Assembly: GCF_019655855.1 (NCBI RefSeq)
Contig: NZ_BPFX01000025.1
Coordinates: forward strand, 124,001-188,000
Source of the DNA: Pseudomonas paralcaligenes
GTDB taxonomy: Bacteria > Pseudomonadota > Gammaproteobacteria > Pseudomonadales > Pseudomonadaceae
Direction: 5' to 3'
Length of the DNA stretch: 64,000 nt
Below are positions 58,633 through 64,000 of the stretch, in pieces. Position 1 is the first letter of the stretch. Each line of letters opens with the position of its first letter. Both the position numbers and the translations under genes were made by a program. Under the pieces are notes generated by a model that searched no databases, had not been told where the DNA came from, and worked only from the letters and a program-made list of their open reading frames with translations.

Positions 58633-60567
58633 TCAGAAGGAATACTTGAGGTTGACGCCGACGTTGTCGCGGTCGCGGCCGCTGTTGTTCTGCCCGCCGC
58701 CATAGTATTCGGTGTACTGCACTTCGGCCTCCAGGCTGTTCAGGTAGCTGGCGCGCAGGCCGACCGAGTAGGCCATGGCCCCTTCGACGAAGTTGCCGGT
58801 CTGGTGCGAGTTGCCCTTGAAGTTGTGCTTGAACACGGCGAAGGGCGACAGGTTGACCCCGGCGTAGACGTCGTTCCAGGTGCCGGACAGGGCCAGGGTG
58901 TAGCCGTAGGCATCGCGGTCGAGCTGGTCCTTGTCGTCGTAGCCGGACACGTAGGCGCCGTTCGGCCGCCCGGAGAAGCCGCGCTTGCTGCCGTCGTAGG
59001 CGGTGTAGCTCAGGCTGCTGGCGCGGGCGTGCTCGGAGGCCAGCTCGGCCACGCCCATCAGCGAGTCGAAGCTGAGCGCGGGGCCGAAGTTGTAGATGGT
59101 GCCGATGGACAGGTTGAACGCCTCGATGCGCTCGTAGTTGTGGAAGGTCGGGCCGCGGCACAGGCGCTTGCCGGAGATGTCGGCGCAGGCCTGGTCGCCC
59201 GCCACGCCGGCGTCGTAGATGTCGGTCAGGCCGAAGAAGCCCTGGCCCAGCAGGTCGCCGAGCAGGTCGTTGGTGGCGCTGATGCCCACCGGCAGGTTGG
59301 GCCGGTAGGCCAGTTCGCCGAACACCGAGGCCTCGCCGATGGTGGTGTTGAAGCTGAAGCCGTAGACCCGGATGTCCTCCACGTACTCGCGGCGGGCGAT
59401 GGCGTTGCTGGCGGCGTCCAGGGTCGCCAGGCCGGGCCGGGCGGCGTCCGGCACCGCGCCCCACAGCGGATTGGTGAAGTCCACACCCTGGTAGCTGCCC
59501 AGGTCGACAGCGATCTGCGGCTCCTTGGCGTGGTAGTTGATGAAGTAGAAGCCAAACTCGGTGAGGTTCAGCTCCTCCGCCACGTAGCGCAGGGCGAAGC
59601 CGTACTGGCCGTCGTTCTTGGCGTTGATGTCGCTGCCGATGTTGGCCACCTTGAACACGTTGTTGGTCGGGTCCAGGTAGGCGTTCGGGCCGTACGGTCC
59701 GCTGCCCACCAGGCCGAACTGGGCGGCCAGCGGATAGGCCGCCAGCAGCTGGCTCACCAGCGGATCGTCGAAGCGGGTATAGGCGGTGTTGCCGCCCTCG
59801 GCGAACAGGTCCGTCTCGGAGAAGAAGGTGCCGGACGGGTCGATCGCCGATTCCTTCCAGTTCCACTGGTAGAAGCCTTCCAGGGACAGGTTGTCGGTCA
59901 GGCCGACGTTGAAGTTGAAGGCCTCCACCGGGACCAGCACTTCCTTGAGTTCGGAGCCCGGCAGGCGGAACTTGCCGGCGTCGATCGGGTTGGTGGTGTT
60001 GATCCCACCGCGGTAGAAGATGCCCTCGCCCCAGTTGAACACCTGGCGGCCGACCTTCACGGTCAGCGGCATGGTGCCCACGTCCCAGTTGCCGTAGACG
60101 TAGGCATCGAGGATCTCGGCGCTGCGGCCGGCACTGCGGCGGGTCGCGTCGGTGAAGCGCTCGTTGTGCGGGTAGCTCTGGCTCGGCCGGAAGTCGTCGT
60201 TGTCGTTGCGCTTGTCCATGATCTGGGTGTCATAGAAGGCGGTGCCGCGCACGAGCATGCCGTAGTTGCGGTAGTTGGCCTCCAGGTCGGAGGTGATCTT
60301 GAACACCTCGGAGACCAGACCGGTGTCGAAGTTGCGATTGCCGTCGTTGCCGTTGGTGTCGTCGTTGGTCTTGTCCTGACCCTGCACCCGGTACAGCTGG
60401 CCGTAGGACACGGTGGTGTCCAGCGAGCCGGTCACCTCGCCATCGACGAAGCTGAATTCGACGGCCGAGGCCGGCGCCGCCAGCAGCAGCGGAACCAGCC
60501 CGGCGAGGGCGAAACCCGCCTTGGCGGGAGCGAGGGACAGGGACGACTTGCGCAAGGGGATGGCCAT
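58633..60567 (-). CDS. DUF1302 outer-membrane beta-barrel protein
   Basis: Exported protein of 644 residues (DUF1302 family). The signal peptide ends ASA near residue 36, followed by FSFVDGEVTGSLDTTVSYG, typical of the family. Many amphipathic strands follow, and the last residue is Phe (VNLKYSF), as in outer-membrane barrels. I take the ATG at 60567 with GGAG six bases upstream; an ATG four codons before is possible. It is the first gene of a two-gene unit with DUF1329. DUF1302/DUF1329 pairs often accompany RND permeases in pseudomonads and oil-degrading marine bacteria, consistent with handling of hydrophobic compounds. Confidence 0.92.
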   Translation of the reverse strand: MAIPLRKSSLSLAPAKAGFALAGLVPLLLAAPASAVEFSFVDGEVTGSLDTTVSYGQLYRVQGQDKTNDDTNGNDGNRNFDTGLVSEVFKITSDLEANYRNYGMLVRGTAFYDTQIMDKRNDNDDFRPSQSYPHNERFTDATRRSAGRSAEILDAYVYGNWDVGTMPLTVKVGRQVFNWGEGIFYRGGINTTNPIDAGKFRLPGSELKEVLVPVEAFNFNVGLTDNLSLEGFYQWNWKESAIDPSGTFFSETDLFAEGGNTAYTRFDDPLVSQLLAAYPLAAQFGLVGSGPYGPNAYLDPTNNVFKVANIGSDINAKNDGQYGFALRYVAEELNLTEFGFYFINYHAKEPQIAVDLGSYQGVDFTNPLWGAVPDAARPGLATLDAASNAIARREYVEDIRVYGFSFNTTIGEASVFGELAYRPNLPVGISATNDLLGDLLGQGFFGLTDIYDAGVAGDQACADISGKRLCRGPTFHNYERIEAFNLSIGTIYNFGPALSFDSLMGVAELASEHARASSLSYTAYDGSKRGFSGRPNGAYVSGYDDKDQLDRDAYGYTLALSGTWNDVYAGVNLSPFAVFKHNFKGNSHQTGNFVEGAMAYSVGLRASYLNSLEAEVQYTEYYGGGQNNSGRDRDNVGVNLKYSF

Positions 60568-60896
60568 CGGCAACTCCATGGATCGATTGTTCTTGTTATG
60601 GGCACTGGGCCACGGGGCCGCGTCGGCGACCGAGCACCTGCCATTCAAGATCGATACCAAGAAGGGCCGATTTCCCGCTTCCGCCATCGCGGTCCGGAAA
60701 ATGGCCGATCACGCCCGAGGTTGTCTCAATTTGTCCCCTGCCTGGCGCAGTCTAGCCTTGAGAATCCGGGGCTTCCGAAGAGGAAAAGGCGTCTGCGGCG
60801 GGGCCTGCGGCGAGGCGGAAAAGCTGATCAGGTAGAAAGGAAACAGTCGGTAACAGATGGCGTTACCAAGCAAGCGCTCGGTAACGCCATCATCGA
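60568..60896. other. Intergenic region upstream of the DUF1302 gene
   Basis: These 329 bases hold the pepN terminator (60840-60891) and the presumed promoter region of the DUF1302-DUF1329 unit. I see no gene and no recognisable operator or sigma-54 element in the remainder. Confidence 0.5.
60840..60891 (-). terminator. Rho-independent terminator of pepN
   Basis: GATGGCGTTACC (60856-60867) pairs perfectly with 60880-60891 (12-bp stem, 12-base loop) 5 bases beyond the pepN stop. On the minus strand a T-rich stretch (TGTTACCGACTGTTTCCTTTC) continues from the stem. Confidence 0.7.
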
Positions 60897-63554
60897 TCAG
60901 GCCAGGCTCTTGCTGACCACCTCGTAGACGTCGCTGGACAGCTCGCCCGAGGCCAGGATGCGCTCCAGTTCGCCACGCATCAGCGCCTGGCGCGGCGCGT
61001 CGTACTTGCGCCAGCGGGTCAGCGGGCTGAGCTGGCGCGAGGCGATCTGCGGGTTGGAGGCGTTCAGGCTGATCACCTGGTCGGCCAGGAAGCGGTAGCC
61101 GCTGCCGTCGGCCGCATGGAAGTTGATCAGGTTCTGCCCGGCGAAGGCGCCGATCAGCGCGCGCACCTTGTTCGGGTTCTTCAACGTGAAAGCCGGGTGC
61201 TGCATCAGCGTCTGCACCCGCGCCAGGCCGCCCGGCAAAGTGCAGGCGGCCTGCACGCTGAACCACTGGTCCATGACCAGGGCGTTGTCCTTGAAGTGCT
61301 CGGCGAAGGCTTCCAGCGCCTGGGCCTTCTCCGCCTCGAACGGCGAGTTGACCAGCACGGCCAGGGCGGTCAGGCGCTCGGTCATGTTGTCGCAGGCCTC
61401 GTACTGCTCCAGGGTCGCGGCCAGCACTTCCGGCTTGCCGGTGAGCATCAGGTAGGACAGCGCGATGTTCTGCAGGCTGCGCCGGGCGAAGTGGCTGGAT
61501 TCGGCCACGTAGGCGGTGGCGCGGGAAATCTCGCGGTTGGCCTGGTAGCGCTTCCACAGCGGCTCGAACAGCGCCTCGGCCAGCTGCGCGCGGGCGAACT
61601 CGCGGGCCGCGTGGATGGCGTCGACGTCGGCCACCTCGGCGATCTCGGTAAGGTAGCCCTCCCCCGGCAGCGACAGCATCTCGGCGACCATGGCCTGATC
61701 CAGCGACTCGTTCTCCAGCACGCTGCGCAGCGCGGCGACCAGGCGCTGGTCGAGCGCCAGGGCCTCGCCGCGCTGATGCTGGCCGATCAGCTCCTGCAGC
61801 ACCTGCACGGCGAGCTGCTGGCCGGCCTCCCAGCGGTTGAAGCCGTCGGAGTCGTGCTGCATGAGGAACATCAGCTGGTCGCGGCCGTAGGGGAAACTCA
61901 GCTTGACCGGCGCGCTGAAGCCGCGCAGCAGCGACGGCAGCGGCTTCTCCGCGATATTGACGAAAGTGAAGGCCTGCTCGGCCTGGGTCACCTGCAGCAC
62001 ACGGGAGCGGCCGGCCGGGCGGTCCTCGCCGACCAGCTGCAGCGGCAGCTCGCGGCCCTGGGCGTCGAGCAGCGCCAGTTCCACCGGGATGACGAAGGGC
62101 AGCTTCTCGGCCTGGCCCGGTGTGGCCGGGCAGCTCTGGCGGAACTGCAGGCGGTAGGTGTTGGCCGCCGCGTCGTAGCTCTCGCTGACCTCCAGGCGCG
62201 GGGTGCCGGCCTGGCTGTACCAGCGCTTGAACTGGCTCAGGTCGACGCCGCTGGCGTCCTCCATGGCCTTGACGAAGTCGTCGCAGGTCACGGCCTGGCC
62301 GTCGTGGCGCTGGAAGTACAGGTCCGAGCCCTTGCGGAACTTCTCCGCGCCCAACAGGGTGTGGATCATGCGCAGCACTTCGGAACCCTTCTCGTAGATG
62401 GTCAGGGTGTAGAAGTTGGAAATCTCCATGTACGCATCCGGGCGCACCGGGTGGGCCATGGGGCCGGCGTCCTCGGCGAACTGGTGGGTGCGCAGGTAGG
62501 CCACGTCCTCGATGCGCTTGACCGTGCGCGAGTTCATGTCGGCGCTGAATTCGGCGTCGCGGAACACGGTGAAGCCTTCCTTGAGCGACAGCTGGAACCA
62601 GTCGCGGCAGGTCACCCGGTTACCGGACCAGTTGTGGAAGTATTCGTGGGCCACCACCGCCTCGACGCGCTGGTGGGCGGCGTCGGTGGCGGTCTCGGCG
62701 CGGGCCAGCACGCAGCTGGAGTTGAAGATGTTGAGGCCCTTGTTCTCCATGGCGCCCATGTTGAAGTCGTTGACCGCGACGATCATGAAGATGTCCAGGT
62801 CGTACTCGCGGCCATACACCTGCTCGTCCCACTTCATCGACTTCTTCAGGCTGTCCATGGCGTGCTGCACCTTGTCGATGTTCTCCGGCTCGACGTAGAT
62901 GCGCAGGGTGACTTCGCGGGCGCTCATGGTGGTGAAGGTATCTTCCACGCACCAGAGGTCGCCGGCGACCAGGGCGAACAGGTAGGCCGGTTTCCTGAAC
63001 GGGTCTTCCCAGGTTGCCCAGTGGCGACCGCCCTCCTCGCTGCCGCTGGCGATCGGGTTGCCGTTGGACAGCAGCACCGGGTAGCTGTGCTGCTCGGCGC
63101 TGAGCGTGGTGGTGAACGTGCTCATCACGTCCGGGCGGTCGAGGTAGTAGGTGATCTTGCGGAAGCCCTCGGCCTCGCACTGGGTGCAGAACATGCCGCT
63201 GGACTTGTACAGGCCCTCCAGCGCGGTATTGCTCTCCGGGTGGATGCGCACGCTGCTGTCGACCACGAAGCGTTCCTGGGTCGGCTGCAGGGTCAGGTGG
63301 CTGTCGCTCAGCTGGTAGTCGCCGGCGCCCAGCTCGCGGTCGTCCAGCTTCAGTTCCAGCAGCTCCAGCTGCTGGCCGTCCAGCACCAGCGGCGGAAGGC
63401 CCGCGCCGGCCTCGGGGTTGCGCCGCATCACCAGCTGGGCGTGCACCAGGGTGTGGTCCTCGAACAGCTCGAAGGTCAGGTGGGTCTCGTCGATCAGGTA
63501 GTCGGGGGCCTGATAGTCCTTGAGGTAGATCATTTTCGGCTGTTCGGTACGCAT
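60897..63554 (-). CDS. pepN: Aminopeptidase N
   Basis: M1-family zinc aminopeptidase of 885 residues, cytoplasmic, removing N-terminal amino acids from peptides. GAMEN is at residues 267-271 (exopeptidase specificity). The zinc site is HEYFH at 303-307, with the third ligand Glu326 in LKEGF. The C-terminal helical domain (about 540-885) follows the alanyl aminopeptidase pattern of gamma-proteobacteria, and the length matches. The start MRTEQPK (ATG 63554) has a modest AAGG site. It ends at a terminator and is preceded by the DUF2797 gene on the same strand, 61 bases away. Confidence 0.97.
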   Translation of the reverse strand: MRTEQPKMIYLKDYQAPDYLIDETHLTFELFEDHTLVHAQLVMRRNPEAGAGLPPLVLDGQQLELLELKLDDRELGAGDYQLSDSHLTLQPTQERFVVDSSVRIHPESNTALEGLYKSSGMFCTQCEAEGFRKITYYLDRPDVMSTFTTTLSAEQHSYPVLLSNGNPIASGSEEGGRHWATWEDPFRKPAYLFALVAGDLWCVEDTFTTMSAREVTLRIYVEPENIDKVQHAMDSLKKSMKWDEQVYGREYDLDIFMIVAVNDFNMGAMENKGLNIFNSSCVLARAETATDAAHQRVEAVVAHEYFHNWSGNRVTCRDWFQLSLKEGFTVFRDAEFSADMNSRTVKRIEDVAYLRTHQFAEDAGPMAHPVRPDAYMEISNFYTLTIYEKGSEVLRMIHTLLGAEKFRKGSDLYFQRHDGQAVTCDDFVKAMEDASGVDLSQFKRWYSQAGTPRLEVSESYDAAANTYRLQFRQSCPATPGQAEKLPFVIPVELALLDAQGRELPLQLVGEDRPAGRSRVLQVTQAEQAFTFVNIAEKPLPSLLRGFSAPVKLSFPYGRDQLMFLMQHDSDGFNRWEAGQQLAVQVLQELIGQHQRGEALALDQRLVAALRSVLENESLDQAMVAEMLSLPGEGYLTEIAEVADVDAIHAAREFARAQLAEALFEPLWKRYQANREISRATAYVAESSHFARRSLQNIALSYLMLTGKPEVLAATLEQYEACDNMTERLTALAVLVNSPFEAEKAQALEAFAEHFKDNALVMDQWFSVQAACTLPGGLARVQTLMQHPAFTLKNPNKVRALIGAFAGQNLINFHAADGSGYRFLADQVISLNASNPQIASRQLSPLTRWRKYDAPRQALMRGELERILASGELSSDVYEVVSKSLA

Positions 63555-63615
63555 GGCTTGTGGCCCTTGTTGTGCGGGCCGGCGATACGGCCCGTTGGCG
63601 ATGAGTTCGGCTGGA

Positions 63616-64000
63616 TCAGTGGTGCACGGCCAGCTGATAGGCGGTGTACTTGCGGATGTTGATGACCCCGGTGTCGAACATCAGGTACTGACCCTTGATG
63701 CCGAGCAAGGTGCCCTCCACCAGCGGCTCCTTGTCCAGGTTGAAGCTGGTGATCTTGGCCGGGTAGGCCTCTATCGGGTAGCGGATTTCCACCACCGGCT
63801 GCTCGCCGAGCGGCTGCACGGCCTGGATGCCGAAGCGCTGCTGCAGGGCGTGCAGGCCCTCGGCGCAGGCGTCGAGGATGCGCTCGCGGATCGCCGGCAG
63901 GTCGACCGGCGCGGCGTCGCTCTTGAGCAGCGCGCGCCAGTTGGTCTTGTCCGCCACCTGGCTGCGCAGCAGGTCCTCGACGAAGCCCGACTGCTGACGG
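63616..64000 (-). CDS. DUF2797 protein, 5' part outside window
   Basis: Only the C-terminal 128 residues lie in the window; the frame stays open to the last base. Conserved stretches EIRYPIEAYPAKITSFNLDK and the family end GIKGQYLMFDTGVINIRKYT identify DUF2797, a family of about 275 residues with unknown function. It is directly upstream of pepN in the same direction, a conserved neighbourhood in pseudomonads as far as I recall. No catalytic residues can be assigned. Confidence 0.85.
   Translation of the reverse strand, partial: RQQSGFVEDLLRSQVADKTNWRALLKSDAAPVDLPAIRERILDACAEGLHALQQRFGIQAVQPLGEQPVVEIRYPIEAYPAKITSFNLDKEPLVEGTLLGIKGQYLMFDTGVINIRKYTAYQLAVHH

Noticed and set aside
58574..59866. 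Upstream extension of the DUF1329 frame by more than 400 codons
   Set aside because: It runs out of frame through the DUF1302 gene; the signal peptide and GGAGAA site fix the real start at 58573.

Overview
This is a GC-rich chromosomal stretch of a Pseudomonas. The evidence is the gene families, the leucine-catabolism cluster in the order liuRABCDE, typical pseudomonad REP palindromes, and a fatty-acid gene block whose order resembles what I recall of P. aeruginosa PA2552-PA2557. I see no rRNA, tRNA, CRISPR array, prophage or insertion sequence. The window opens inside a thiolase gene and closes inside a DUF2797 gene.

Layout. 0-6.6 kb: an acyl-CoA degradation block on the minus strand (thiolase, short-chain dehydrogenase, acyl-CoA synthetase, AraC regulator, second acyl-CoA synthetase). 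A LiuR-type operator sits before the last gene. 6.7-26.0 kb: an island for periplasmic amine oxidation by quinohemoprotein amine dehydrogenase. It holds the subunits QhpA/B/C, the radical-SAM cross-linking enzyme QhpD, a CcmF-like heme lyase, a divergent unit (aldehyde dehydrogenase, outer-membrane channel, chemoreceptor, orphan polyamine-type binding protein), and a convergent unit (QhpG flavoprotein, QhpE protease, QhpF exporter, sigma-54 activator). I found GG-N10-GC promoters before qhpA and the aldehyde dehydrogenase, a weaker one before the CcmF-like gene, and a 13-bp motif repeated in the two control regions. 26.1-35.5 kb: liuRABCDE followed by acetoacetyl-CoA synthetase, a complete route from isovaleryl-CoA to acetoacetate and its activation. 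A perfect palindrome lies in front of liuR.

35.5-38.2 kb: an AT-richer pocket with two unknown small genes, an AraC-type regulator and, divergent from it, a secreted polyester hydrolase closely resembling PET hydrolases. 38.2-42.6 kb: a PilT/PilU-type ATPase, a parvulin, a YqaA-type membrane protein, a secreted sphingomyelinase and a small secreted acidic protein. 42.6-45.3 kb: an ammonium transporter with a near-consensus sigma-54 promoter, and a yqjD/yqjE/yqjK-like trio. 45.4-53.3 kb: a run of cyclic-di-GMP proteins (EAL, GGDEF, HD-GYP) with a dGTPase and a FUSC-like membrane protein between them.

53.4-60.6 kb: a four-gene envelope set (DUF1302 outer-membrane protein, DUF1329 protein, YCF48-like propeller, MMPL/RND permease) that may form a lipid-moving apparatus. 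60.9-64.0 kb: aminopeptidase N and the end of a DUF2797 protein. The most notable observations are the PET-hydrolase-like enzyme, the extended amine-oxidation island with shared sigma-54 control signals, the LiuR-type site at a distant acyl-CoA synthetase gene, and the envelope cluster.
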